A stretch of DNA of 55,283 nt from Chitinophagaceae bacterium 26-R-25 (GTDB lineage Bacteria > Bacteroidota > Bacteroidia > Chitinophagales > Chitinophagaceae): contig JARWSJ010000006.1 in NCBI GenBank assembly GCA_029906195.1, positions 1-55,283 on the forward strand. The letters run 5' to 3'. Position 1 is the first letter of the stretch; each line of letters starts with the position of its first letter. Under the pieces are notes generated by a model. That model saw only the letters and a program-made list of their open reading frames with translations, ran no database searches and was not told the origin of the DNA. The position numbers and the translations under genes are program-made. Shown here piece by piece: positions 36,746-45,012 of this stretch.

Positions 36746-37621
36746 TCAATAACCTAGGTAGTTCCAGCAGTGCTGCATAAAGTCTAGCGCATCCTTGCGA
36801 GTTCTGGGGCTTTTATTACTAAAAAGCGATAATAACTGATTAACTTCCGTATAATCGGAATTGTTTTTCATATCCTCATATATTTTTACAATTACATTTC
36901 TTAAGGTCTGAGTGTAATTGCCAGATATGAAGTTTAGATTTGGAACATTATACACCAAGCACTCGATAAAAAATGATGACGCTAGTTTATCAGTGATGGT
37001 CCCATTGTCAATAAGTCGATAGTTTATTACTTTTAAAATCCTGACCATACGCTTATACAAACGAAATGTTTGTTCAGTTTTTGCTGTTCCATTGGAATAA
37101 TGTTGGTTGGGGAAGCTGATAATCTCATGATTGTCGTCAGCATAGAATTTAATACCTTCCGCTTCGATTGTTTGCAATGTTTTAAACCTTTTCAAAACAA
37201 AACATGGTATAACATCTGCGTTAATACGGTAGGTATTTCCTTTTACTTGAATGCATTTATTTTTTCTTTCAACATCTGCAGTAAAAACTGTCTTTAAAGC
37301 TGCTTGAGTATCCGCTTTTAAATTATCAAAATTGTATCCCGAATTGGTTCTTTGAGCATTATATGCAGCCTTGTCTTCTTCGGACAATCTTTGCAAGTCC
37401 GGATAAAAGGCATTGTCATATCTCATGACAATATCAACATCACTATTTTGTCTAACATTTGTATTATTTCTATAAGATCCTTGAAGAAAAATTGAAATTT
37501 TATTGCCAAATTTCGCTTTCAGAGCTTCGGTAACCTGATTAATTGCGTTTTGGCATTTTTGATCTTCTGAGGTACTTACCGGTCTAGACCAGGTAATTAG
37601 TTGCTGTTCGGTAAAATTCAT
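36746..37621 (-). CDS. CD-NTase (CBASS cyclic oligonucleotide synthase)
   Basis: 291 residues. Nucleotidyltransferase of the cGAS/DncV-like (CD-NTase) superfamily: the activation-loop motif GSYRNNTNV starts at Gly48-Ser49, metal ligands are Asp61 and Asp63 (SDVDIVM), and a third acidic residue is Asp136 (INADVIP). The C-terminal helical domain is complete to about 291. On phage infection such enzymes make a cyclic di- or trinucleotide that activates the partner effector. The product nucleotide cannot be assigned by eye. It begins 2 bp after the CapV stop, so the two are translationally coupled. Confidence 0.88.
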   Translation of the reverse strand: MNFTEQQLITWSRPVSTSEDQKCQNAINQVTEALKAKFGNKISIFLQGSYRNNTNVRQNSDVDIVMRYDNAFYPDLQRLSEEDKAAYNAQRTNSGYNFDNLKADTQAALKTVFTADVERKNKCIQVKGNTYRINADVIPCFVLKRFKTLQTIEAEGIKFYADDNHEIISFPNQHYSNGTAKTEQTFRLYKRMVRILKVINYRLIDNGTITDKLASSFFIECLVYNVPNLNFISGNYTQTLRNVIVKIYEDMKNNSDYTEVNQLLSLFSNKSPRTRKDALDFMQHCWNYLGY

Positions 37622-37623
37622 CT

Positions 37624-38646
37624 CTAAGGGTTTGTGTTATAAGTTTTTACTTGATCAAAAAATGAAAGCACCTCTGGTTGAACTGCAGAATGATACCCCG
37701 CTTGATCGCCCATTCCTTTGAGAGTTTTCAAAGCACTACTATGGGCAATATCCATATCAATCATGCCTATGTGTTCCTTTGAAAGTTGTGGGGCTGGTAT
37801 TCGATAGTAAGTACCTGATGGCTCAATATGCTCAATTATATTACTAAGAAAAAAGTCGTTGAAATAAGCTTGCCCATCCATCGAAGCCTGAAAAAGTTTA
37901 TTCCCCCAATGCCTAAATGATCTGTTTCGTTTTGAAGTGGAAGCCCATCCACTTGGCTGAGTTACGCTGGACACCGACAGGATTTTGAAGGTCGCAAATT
38001 GCTTTTGAGGTCCGACAAAAAATTTCAAAGCTTCCAACAACCCACAAAGGGACGGGTTATTGGCCCATAATCCACCATCAGCATATAAGATATTTTTATG
38101 CTCATGAATCGGCAGATAAGTTGGTGCAGCCGAAGTTGCTAGAGCTACATCAACCATTTGTATGTCTTTGTCCATAAAAAAATTTCCTTCCTTATGGGGG
38201 AACTTAAATACCCTAGGCATGCCATTAATCAAATTATAACTTGGAATACATAATAAATTCTTTGCTTCTCCCATAGTGGTTTCACCAAACATTTCTTCCA
38301 ATATTTTCCGTAAAGGCTCTGCAGAAAATTTCCCTCTCCATAAAAGCTGTTTGAAAAACTGCCATTTTCGTTGGAAATATCTGAATGATTTATTTTCTGA
38401 AATAGGAAATATTTCTCGACCTTTATTAAGGTACATATCAGCAATTTCTTGCGCAGATATTCTATTACTTAACGCCAATGCAATTAACCCCCCTGTCGAT
38501 GTGCCACAAATCATATCAAAATAGTCACCAATTTTTTTACCTGTCTTTTCCTCTATTCTAGCAAGGATTGATGCACTATATAGCCCTTTTATGCCACCGC
38601 CATCTATCGTGAGGATTTTGAAAACATTATTATCATTTGGTTGCAT
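37624..38646 (-). CDS. capV: CapV-type patatin phospholipase (CBASS effector)
   Basis: 340 residues, patatin fold. Oxyanion-hole glycines DGGGIKG at 15-21, nucleophile elbow GTSTG with Ser50, and the dyad aspartate in DGG at Asp190. In CBASS, CapV is switched on by the cyclic nucleotide from the CD-NTase and degrades the inner membrane, killing the infected cell before phage release. First gene of a two-gene minus-strand operon with the CD-NTase. No Cap2/Cap3 ubiquitin-like accessory genes are present, so type I by layout. Confidence 0.88.
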   Translation of the reverse strand: MQPNDNNVFKILTIDGGGIKGLYSASILARIEEKTGKKIGDYFDMICGTSTGGLIALALSNRISAQEIADMYLNKGREIFPISENKSFRYFQRKWQFFKQLLWRGKFSAEPLRKILEEMFGETTMGEAKNLLCIPSYNLINGMPRVFKFPHKEGNFFMDKDIQMVDVALATSAAPTYLPIHEHKNILYADGGLWANNPSLCGLLEALKFFVGPQKQFATFKILSVSSVTQPSGWASTSKRNRSFRHWGNKLFQASMDGQAYFNDFFLSNIIEHIEPSGTYYRIPAPQLSKEHIGMIDMDIAHSSALKTLKGMGDQAGYHSAVQPEVLSFFDQVKTYNTNP

Positions 38647-38899
38647 GGGATATTATTTGGGTTGCTAGTTAGTTTACAGATGCTCTGATAGTACACAATG
38701 TTAAAGCATCGGCGATATTGAGGTACTCTGTGTTTCATCTACCCGGTGGCGCTGTTGATTCAAGATACACAAGCTCATTGTTTACTCTACTGCCCGGAGT
38801 TATTTGTCTGCCGAAACGGAAACTGAATATCGAACAAAAAGCTATGAATATATTCGTCGCTCTCCATAACAGTAAACACATGTTGCACGCACGTGCTTA
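38647..38899. other. Gap between GGDEF gene and CBASS, cassette-like spacer 2
   Basis: 253 bp without a credible gene. Positions 38771-38836 match spacer 1 imperfectly. It should contain the CBASS promoter on the minus strand, but I could not identify a clear box. Confidence 0.45.
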
Positions 38900-39658
38900 T
38901 TAAATAATGGATTTTGTATTATTCTTTCCTGGGATGCTTTTTGCCTCAACCAATGCTTGGTTAACTCTATTTGTTAACGTGTCAAATTTATCCTTTCCTT
39001 TCTTATATTCTGTAACACCGCAAGATACAGTTAGTTTGAATGGTTTTTCATCGACAACAAATGTTGTATTGGCAATTAGTCCTCTTTTTCTCTCAGCAGC
39101 TTTAATAGCGTCATTCAGACTTGTGTCGTTTGCGATAATTACAAACTCGTCTCCTCTTAAAAACTGTCTAAATGTTTCGTCAGTAGCTCTTTTATCATTG
39201 CCCAGCAATTCACCTAATTTTCCTAGAATTTTATCAGCAGTATTTGGATTGTAGTCCGAATTGAACCTTTTAAAATCATCAACGTCAATTACTATAATTG
39301 AAAAAGTTCTGTCACTTGTAACCTTGTTATTAATGTATTCATGAAATGCTTTCTGATTTTTTAATCCAGTCAATTCATCTGTAAAGTTGTCGTTCCGTAA
39401 AATCTGATATTTCTTATTGAACAATAAAGTAACTACAAATACGGTTAATCCAATAATTCCAAGTCCAACTAATAAGAAGGTATAAGTCGAAAGGGTAACC
39501 TTCTTTGTAAGAAATTGTCCAAATGAACTTGTGTTAGGAAACAATTTTGTAGCAGCAAATACTAGTATTGCAAGAAGTAACCATTTCAATAGGTCATAAA
39601 ACACTTTTGACAAAGCGTCTTGTCGAAATTTATCCAAGGATTTCTTTATATAACTCAT
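38900..39658 (-). CDS. Two-TM GGDEF-domain protein (RGDEF)
   Basis: 252 residues. Two membrane helices (about 20-40 and 58-80) with a short extracytoplasmic loop, then a GGDEF domain (about 88-250). The domain has the family start DELTGLKNQKAF, metal-site Asp125 (IDVDDFKRFN), the signature as RGDEF at 168-172, and an RxxD pair (RATD, 157-160) seven residues ahead, like an I-site with two extra residues. By family it would make c-di-GMP at the membrane. GGDEF proteins are scarce in Bacteroidota, and this one sits upstream of CBASS on the same strand, 253 bp away. Whether it belongs to the defence operon is unproven. Confidence 0.8.
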   Translation of the reverse strand: MSYIKKSLDKFRQDALSKVFYDLLKWLLLAILVFAATKLFPNTSSFGQFLTKKVTLSTYTFLLVGLGIIGLTVFVVTLLFNKKYQILRNDNFTDELTGLKNQKAFHEYINNKVTSDRTFSIIVIDVDDFKRFNSDYNPNTADKILGKLGELLGNDKRATDETFRQFLRGDEFVIIANDTSLNDAIKAAERKRGLIANTTFVVDEKPFKLTVSCGVTEYKKGKDKFDTLTNRVNQALVEAKSIPGKNNTKSII

Positions 39659-40065
39659 AAGTAGTTTGGTCGTTCTAAAAGCATTGCATGCAACAAACAG
39701 GTATTGCCGCAGTTTGCATATTTCGCATTCCGTCCGCTGGAACTGCTGCCGATGCCTGAACTGTTGTTGATTGTTTATTCAATAGCCAAATTTATAATGT
39801 CAAATTGAATATTGAAGCTGAATTTTTTACAGTTGCTGAAGTGTACATTGTCCAGCCCAATTTCACCAATACTTATGTTGGCAGATGTTCAGTATGTCGG
39901 GGAGGTAGCGATTAATATCAAATCTGGGGAATGCTCCGCCACCTAAGTCACAGACGAAGGTTTAGGTGGTTATACGTTGAACTTACGAATTTAATTCAAC
40001 ATCTTTAAAAAATAAAGAGGTAACAAAAGCAGTTAAAATCGTTTTTATCTTCATAAAAATGAAAA
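39659..40065. other. Gap with hairpin, cassette-like spacer 3
   Basis: 407 bp without a gene. A short stretch (GAAGCTGAAT near 39814) echoes spacer 1 weakly. A hairpin CCACCTAA (39939-39946) / TTTAGGTGG (39961-39969) lies upstream of the next HTH gene. Confidence 0.45.
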
Positions 40066-40068
40066 GTG

Positions 40069-40398
40069 ATGAAAGAAAACGTGAACAATGGTAACGTCGT
40101 TACCCCGATGCTGTTCCCTTACCAGCCGGAACAGTTCTGGCAATCTCTGCGCCAGATTATAAGAGAAGAAGTGGTGAAAGCAGAGAAAGAAAGACCAGCC
40201 ACCACTACTTTTGAAACACCTGGCATGACTTATAAGCCGCTTTATAAGATTACCGAGGTGTGCGAACTCTTCCATATTACGAAGCCTACTATCTACTCCT
40301 GGGTGCAACACGGGAAACTTAAACCCTTCAAGATCCGCTCACGCGTTTTCTTTCTCTGGCAGGACATACAACAATTATTGCAACCTGGGCAGCAATAA
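40069..40398 (+). CDS. HTH (excisionase-type) DNA-binding protein
   Basis: 109 residues from the ATG at 40069 (a GTG one codon earlier is possible). The C-terminal half is an HTH_17/excisionase-like domain: YKITEVCELFHITKPTIYSW, then GKLKPFKIRSRVFF. First gene of the mobilization block; it may regulate the downstream primase and mob genes or act in excision. Confidence 0.8.
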   Translation: MKENVNNGNVVTPMLFPYQPEQFWQSLRQIIREEVVKAEKERPATTTFETPGMTYKPLYKITEVCELFHITKPTIYSWVQHGKLKPFKIRSRVFFLWQDIQQLLQPGQQ

Positions 40399-40451
40399 TC
40401 AACCTTCTTTCTTTTCACCCGCATTCATATACAAACCTAAATGCGTATTGT

Positions 40452-41351
40452 ATGGCTATAGCGACATGCGCCGAGGCGAGGAAGATTGATTTGGTAAACT
40501 ACTTGTCATCGCTCGGTTATCACCCGATTAAAATACAGGGAAGTGATTTTTGGTATTATTCTCCTTTTAGAAAAGAAAGGACAGCTTCTTTTAAGGTCAA
40601 CCGTTCCATGAATGTTTTTTACGATCATGGCAGTGGTCAGGGAGGTAATATAATTGACTTTGGTATTATATATCATAAGTTGAACGTCGCGGCTTTCCTA
40701 CAGATGCTTGCGGAAGACTTTATGATCTTGGAGGGAAATAATAACCATATTCCACTTTTTAAAACAGAGAGTCATTCCAAAACTTCAGGCAACCAGCCGG
40801 GAGTTGTGATAACTGACGTGAGAAAGTTATCGGATAAAAGGCTGCTAGATTACCTCGAACAAAGATGCATAGACCGAGAAATTGCGCTTGAGTTTTGCAA
40901 GGAAGTTGAATTTACTATCCGAGATAAAACGCAAATGGCCATCGGATTTGCCAACGACAAAGGTGGTTATGAACTGCGCAACCCTTACTTTAAAGGTTCC
41001 AGTTCTCCCAAATCATCCAGCTTTCTTGATAACGGTAAAACTGTGGTAACAGTCTTTGAAGGCTTTTTCAATTTCCTTTCTTATTTGACAATTGAGGAGA
41101 ATAACCCTTTCGCAGTAACCAATTTCCTGGTATTAAACTCCCTTTCTTTTTTTCAAAAGGCACGCGAAAAGATGGAGGCTCATTCACAGATCAATTTGCA
41201 ACTCGACCGCGATCATGCCGGAACAAGTTGTGCGACAGCTGCACTAAAAAGTCACTCGGCATACTTCGATCAGAGTAGGTTTTATGAGGGATATAAGGAT
41301 TTAAATGAGTGGTTGATTGCCGGAGATGCTAGAAACAAGCGTCCACTTTAA
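40452..41351 (+). CDS. Primase-like CHC2/Toprim protein
   Basis: 299 residues. The N-terminal region has the outline of a CHC2 zinc finger (YYSPFRKERTASFKV ... FYDHGSGQGGNIIDF), but the zinc-binding Cys/His positions are replaced, so it is a metal-free variant. The Toprim half has Glu203 (VFEGFFNFLS), Asp252-x-Asp254 (LQLDRDHAG) and YKDLNEWL. Such proteins occur beside mob genes of Bacteroidota elements and are thought to prime the transferred strand. It is 53 bp after the HTH gene on the same strand. Confidence 0.8.
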   Translation: MAIATCAEARKIDLVNYLSSLGYHPIKIQGSDFWYYSPFRKERTASFKVNRSMNVFYDHGSGQGGNIIDFGIIYHKLNVAAFLQMLAEDFMILEGNNNHIPLFKTESHSKTSGNQPGVVITDVRKLSDKRLLDYLEQRCIDREIALEFCKEVEFTIRDKTQMAIGFANDKGGYELRNPYFKGSSSPKSSSFLDNGKTVVTVFEGFFNFLSYLTIEENNPFAVTNFLVLNSLSFFQKAREKMEAHSQINLQLDRDHAGTSCATAALKSHSAYFDQSRFYEGYKDLNEWLIAGDARNKRPL

Positions 41352-41390
41352 CTGAATTTTTTTAGGATCAACAAATAAAATAAACAAATC

Positions 41391-41765
41391 ATGGCAAACA
41401 TTAGAAGAAGAACTCTAGTGCTCAGCACTGACAAAGAGCTCAAACTTTTTGGAAATAGTCTTGCAATAAGTACAACACTGGAAATCGGCGAAGGAGCAGC
41501 GCCGAACATCTTTAGTCTTTTTGAGCAGCAGATAACAGACAACGCTGAACCGAAATCCATAACTAATGAATCAGAATCTAAAGGAAGTAAACCGAAAGTA
41601 TCTAAGAAAAATATCGCCGTTGTTTCCAATCCTTACAAACTAACTAAGGAAGAACTAATGGAAATAGCGGATTATAACATCAGGCTTTGGTTGGACTTGA
41701 AGGATAACCTCCGAAAATATGGTACTGATAGTACCAAAGTATTTTCCATTGATGGAAGCAAATAG
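41391..41765 (+). CDS. Hypothetical mob-region protein
   Basis: 124 residues, not recognised. Basic N-terminus (MANIRRRTLVLSTDKELK), a Ser/Lys-rich middle, and a helical C-terminus (LTKEELMEIADYNIRLWLDL). Lies between the primase and mobC genes and ends just before the oriT-like hairpin. It may be a relaxosome accessory protein (position only). Confidence 0.55.
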   Translation: MANIRRRTLVLSTDKELKLFGNSLAISTTLEIGEGAAPNIFSLFEQQITDNAEPKSITNESESKGSKPKVSKKNIAVVSNPYKLTKEELMEIADYNIRLWLDLKDNLRKYGTDSTKVFSIDGSK

Positions 41766-41837
41766 GATAGTAGAAAATGTATTACAAAACGAAAGACAGC
41801 GGTCTGGCCATTTTAAGAACAATATTCGAAAGCCAGT

Positions 41838-41899
41838 AAGGCGAGCGGTGTTTTTGTCGAACAAAAACTGGCCGAAGGGCCAAAAACACGGCTCGCCTT
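41838..41899. other. oriT candidate: long inverted repeat before mobC
   Basis: AAGGCGAGCGGTGTTTTTG (41838-41856) is complementary at 18 of 19 positions to 41881-41899. Competing shorter hairpins also exist: GTTTTTG/CAAAAAC (41850-41868) and TGGCC/GGCCA (41869-41883). It lies in the 184-bp space between the hypothetical gene and the mobC ATG, where oriT usually lies in such elements. Confidence 0.5.
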
Positions 41900-41949
41900 T
41901 GCTCCCGGTGGTCGACAAAGGAAGGAGGAAAATCAGAAATAGTGTGGTT

Positions 41950-42303
41950 ATGGAAGCGGAGAAAAAAACAAAAAAGAAAACCGGCAGACCGCCGAAGACG
42001 AACAAAAAGGAGGTGAGAGCCTGCGTGCGTTTTTCTAAACTTGAATATTTTATACTGGAACAAAAAGCAAAAAAGGCAGGAATAAATGTCTCCACTTATC
42101 TCCGGCAACTGGCAATTAAAGCCACCATTACTTCCAGACTTTCCCCGGAAGAAATTACGATCTGCCGCCAGTTAATAGGAATGGCCTCTAACATCAATCA
42201 GGTGGCAAGGGTCTGTCATAGGGAAGGACTTTATGAGGCGATGCAATATTTTGAACAGTACAGAAAAGCCTTTGACACAATTCTTCAAAAATTGAAAGCA
42301 TGA
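41950..42303 (+). CDS. mobC: MobC-like relaxosome protein
   Basis: 117 residues from the ATG at 41950. The open frame extends upstream to 41719 but would run through the oriT-like hairpin and overlap the previous gene, so the internal start is preferred. Lys-rich N-terminus (KKTKKKTGRPPKTNKKE), then a ribbon-helix-helix-like segment (RACVRFSKLEYFILEQKAKK, AGINVSTYLRQLAIKA) and the MobC core (LIGMASNINQVARVC). It assists the relaxase at oriT. Its stop overlaps the relaxase start (ATGA). Confidence 0.82.
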   Translation: MEAEKKTKKKTGRPPKTNKKEVRACVRFSKLEYFILEQKAKKAGINVSTYLRQLAIKATITSRLSPEEITICRQLIGMASNINQVARVCHREGLYEAMQYFEQYRKAFDTILQKLKA

Positions 42304-43286
42304 TCAGTAAACATGTTACTGCCCATTCATTTTATCATACCTGCCGGTACATAGAAAAGAAACCTGGTGCAGAATTGCTTTTGACAGAAGGGGTCAGGAC
42401 CTATGATATTCGACTGATGGCCGAAGATTTCCTTCGGCAACAACAACTAAGACCGTCGAAGAAACAGGCTTGCTTACATGCAATTTTGAGTTTTTATCCA
42501 GGAGAGAAACCTTCCGATGAAAAAATTAAACAGATAATTACTGAGTACCTTAAGGAACTTGGAATAGTCAATACCCAATATGCCGTTACCAAACATACAG
42601 ATAAAGCACACTTGCACTTGCATATAGTTGCCAACATGGTAAACAACGAAGGCAACGCAATAAAAGATGGTTGGCTGGGATTAAAGGGAAAGAAGATTGC
42701 CCAGTCATTGACGCAGAAATATGAATTAAAACCAGCAATAGAAAAAGATTTAAAACTGACACATCTTGAAAGATTGAGTGAGTACGAGGCTTGTAAATAC
42801 AAAATCTATATTGCCATAAAGGAGCAATTAACAAAAGTAAAAACTTTAAAAGATCTGGAAGATCGGCTGAAAATTCATGGAATAGAAACCTGTTACAAAT
42901 ACAAAGGCAAGTCGGATGAAATACAAGGCGTCAGCTTTCGGCTGGACGGATTTAGTTATAAGGGTAGTGAAGTCGACCGAAGATTTTCTTTTATAGGACT
43001 TGAGCTAGCGATTTCCCAATCGCAAAAACAGGAAGTTCGAATCCGTGAAGTACAGACTGATCAATCTCTAGTTAATAATAAAGACCCACTCTCAAAGCGA
43101 CAAACTGATCCAGCAAAATTGAATAGACATCCCGTGAAGGATACATTTAAAGAAACCAATATGCCTATAGGGCATCACAATAATACTTTGTTGGAAAAGC
43201 TGACCGAGCAAGAGCAACAGGAAAGCGTGGCAAGAGAATTAACGGAAGAGGTCAAACAAAAGCGGAAAAGGAAATTTTCTGATTGA
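42300..43286 (+). CDS. Relaxase (mobilization nuclease)
   Basis: 328 residues. MOBP-type relaxase: an N-terminal Tyr region, then the metal-binding three-histidine motif HLHLH at 104-108 (DKAHLHLHIVANMVN). The C-terminal part is charged and low in complexity. It nicks one strand at oriT and leads it into a recipient. It is coupled to mobC by a 4-bp overlap. No type IV secretion or coupling-protein genes are in the island, so transfer would need a helper element. Confidence 0.87.
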   Translation: MISKHVTAHSFYHTCRYIEKKPGAELLLTEGVRTYDIRLMAEDFLRQQQLRPSKKQACLHAILSFYPGEKPSDEKIKQIITEYLKELGIVNTQYAVTKHTDKAHLHLHIVANMVNNEGNAIKDGWLGLKGKKIAQSLTQKYELKPAIEKDLKLTHLERLSEYEACKYKIYIAIKEQLTKVKTLKDLEDRLKIHGIETCYKYKGKSDEIQGVSFRLDGFSYKGSEVDRRFSFIGLELAISQSQKQEVRIREVQTDQSLVNNKDPLSKRQTDPAKLNRHPVKDTFKETNMPIGHHNNTLLEKLTEQEQQESVARELTEEVKQKRKRKFSD

Positions 43287-43317
43287 ATAGCTGCCGTAAA
43301 TACAAACTTAAAAGCAA

Positions 43318-43941
43318 ATGAAAATGGAAGGGAAAGACGCTGGAATCGGTGAGGCTTTTATAGAAGCTGTTAGAAACAAGATTGAAAAGCAAGACAAGAA
43401 AATTGTTGAGATGGAAGAACTTCTGCAAGTTCTTCCGCATATAAAAGATAAGCTATCTGGGATTTTCAATCTTTTCGAGATCCTAAATGATTCTAAGGCG
43501 AGGCCAGATGCAATAGAAATTGATGTAAACAAATTGCTAGAAGCCCTTGAGAACACTAGCGCCTTACTCCAAAAAAGGGCGAAGCAATCAGTACACCACC
43601 ACCATCATTTTTCAAAACCTGCATGGATAATAACGGGCCTACTTCTTATTGTTACCATTATGGTTTCTGACTTGTATTTGACTTACAGAAAGTTGGATGG
43701 GTACATGGCGAATGATATTAAGTATCGATTTCTTAAACTGGACACAACCACATATCCATTACAAAAAAGACTGTATGTAGTCGATTCCATTTATAAAGCT
43801 CGCCACGATTTCCGAGCAGAGGTGATCGAATTGGAAGAAGAGCGACAATATAGGTTAGATGAACTTTCAAAAGCTAGGTCACTAAGAATCGAAGCCGATG
43901 AACATGAAAAGAAAGGCAGGCAAAACAAGCCTGTCAGATAG
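43318..43941 (+). CDS. Membrane protein of the mob operon
   Basis: 207 residues. An N-terminal coiled-coil segment (about 12-90), a natural His-rich run (VHHHHHF) just before a single membrane helix (about 101-120), then a charged C-terminal helical tail. No family recognised. It follows the relaxase by 31 bp on the same strand, so it is probably part of the mobilization operon; a membrane anchor for the relaxosome is a guess. Confidence 0.65.
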   Translation: MKMEGKDAGIGEAFIEAVRNKIEKQDKKIVEMEELLQVLPHIKDKLSGIFNLFEILNDSKARPDAIEIDVNKLLEALENTSALLQKRAKQSVHHHHHFSKPAWIITGLLLIVTIMVSDLYLTYRKLDGYMANDIKYRFLKLDTTTYPLQKRLYVVDSIYKARHDFRAEVIELEEERQYRLDELSKARSLRIEADEHEKKGRQNKPVR

Positions 43942-44224
43942 AAAAATACTAGCACAAGCCGAGTCAATCTCCTACCTCTTAATAACTAAAGCTGGCTAAA
44001 AATTAACCCATTTAAAAAGGGAAAAAGCAAAGCAAGTTATTTCGCAGCAGCTAAAGCTACGAGCCCCTTCTTTTTGTCAAAAACTTCCCGCATAAACACA
44101 AGGGCTTGGCTGCGATGGCCATCCTTTATTCGTTTTCCTTTTGACAAAAAGTTGCTGCTCCATTAGATCAAGGCTTTCTTTTTCTCCTTTTTCTTTTAAA
44201 TAATTTTTCGCTAAAGCTTGAAAT
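43942..44224. other. Gap with inverted repeat
   Basis: No gene. CTTTTTGTCAAAA (44070-44082) and TTTTGACAAAAAG (44139-44151) are exact complements 56 bp apart, with CAGCAG/CTGCTG further out. It may be a terminator-type or transfer-related structure. Confidence 0.5.
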
Positions 44225-44410
44225 ATGAAATATTACATTATTCAAACCGAAGTGCAGCGTCAGACAACAGATTTTTATATGGTGAAAGTGTATGAAAACG
44301 ACGAGGCTAAATTCCTTAAAGACTTGGAGCCTAGTGCAAAAGTAATAGCCAAGGGAGAGAGTCTAATGGACGCAATTTTAAAATTTGAAGATCTGGCTTC
44401 GAAAGAATAA
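44225..44410 (+). CDS. Small hypothetical protein
   Basis: 61 residues (MKYYIIQTEVQ ... FEDLASKE), acidic, with a plausible beta-alpha fold. No homologue recognised. An AT-rich upstream region and a hairpin downstream make it a plausible gene, but it could be spurious. Confidence 0.5.
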   Translation: MKYYIIQTEVQRQTTDFYMVKVYENDEAKFLKDLEPSAKVIAKGESLMDAILKFEDLASKE

Positions 44411-44453
44411 CAGTAATTAAGGCGTTGGAGCTAATCTAAAATATTTTTTGGCT

Positions 44454-44480
44454 AAACCCCTCTACATACAAAAGGGGTTT
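44454..44480. terminator. Hairpin between convergent genes
   Basis: AAACCCCT (44454-44461) and AGGGGTTT (44473-44480) pair exactly. The T tract after it is poor, so its strength as a terminator is uncertain. Confidence 0.5.
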
Positions 44481-44594
44481 GACAAATACTCTTAGCCTTA
44501 TTTAGCGATCCAGAAAACAATCGTCTTTTGTGCTGAGGTTTGACTGGGAGCTTAGTTATCTATTAGTTTTTTTAGGATCGTTATTAAGGAGGTT

Positions 44595-44849
44595 TTAAAG
44601 CCCCTTGAAGAAATCTTCCCAAGAGATATCTAATGCCTGAAGAACTTTATATAGACTGCTCAGGCGTAAATCTTCAGTACCTTTTTCATATTTTCCATAT
44701 TGCGCTCTACCAATATTATGTTCAAAGGCAAATTGTTCATAGCTATTAAAACCATTGGACTGTCTCTGTTTTTTCAAACGTTCTCCGATTCTGATCAAAA
44801 AATCATCAAAAGTTTCCTCATTTGGTTTAATATTTTTCTTGCTAGCCAT
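44595..44849 (-). CDS. XRE-family regulator
   Basis: 84 residues from the ATG at 44849; a longer in-frame start at 44900 would add 17 mostly hydrophobic residues. HTH domain: RIGERLKKQRQSNGFNSYEQ, FAFEHNIGRAQYGKYEKG, then LSSLYKVLQALDISWEDFF. A small repressor-like protein transcribed divergently from the ECF sigma gene; it may control that gene or the mob genes. Confidence 0.8.
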   Translation of the reverse strand: MASKKNIKPNEETFDDFLIRIGERLKKQRQSNGFNSYEQFAFEHNIGRAQYGKYEKGTEDLRLSSLYKVLQALDISWEDFFKGL

Positions 44850-44939
44850 ACGGAAAATAAGAAAAAATCCATCGTTTAAATTACCTCTATATAAATACAT
44901 TTATTTAAATCCTATTATATAATAGCTTTTTTTATTAGA

Positions 44940-44970
44940 TTTGTTTAGAGAGTTTTACTAAATATATTTG
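44940..44970 (+). promoter_or_regulatory. Promoter upstream of the sigma-factor leader
   Basis: TTTG (44940-44943), 19 bp, TATATTTG (44963-44970): an exact match to the Bacteroidota -33/-7 layout. Start of transcription is expected near 44976, giving a leader of about 218 nt before the sigma gene. Confidence 0.65.
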
Positions 44971-45012
44971 CGATTCTTCATAACTAATTTGAAGCAATTC
45001 GCTTTGAGTCTC

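Noticed and set aside
38718-38903. 61-residue open frame in the CBASS/GGDEF gap
   Set aside because: It overlaps the cassette-like spacer, and the matching spacer on the other side does not keep the frame.
38900-39658. Panoptes-type minimal CRISPR polymerase
   Set aside because: The protein keeps the standard GGDEF-family start motif, RGDEF and RxxD, and there is no separate two-TM effector gene beside it.
41719-41949. N-terminal extension of MobC
   Set aside because: It would translate through the oriT-like inverted repeat and overlap the previous gene; the ATG at 41950 starts the conserved part.
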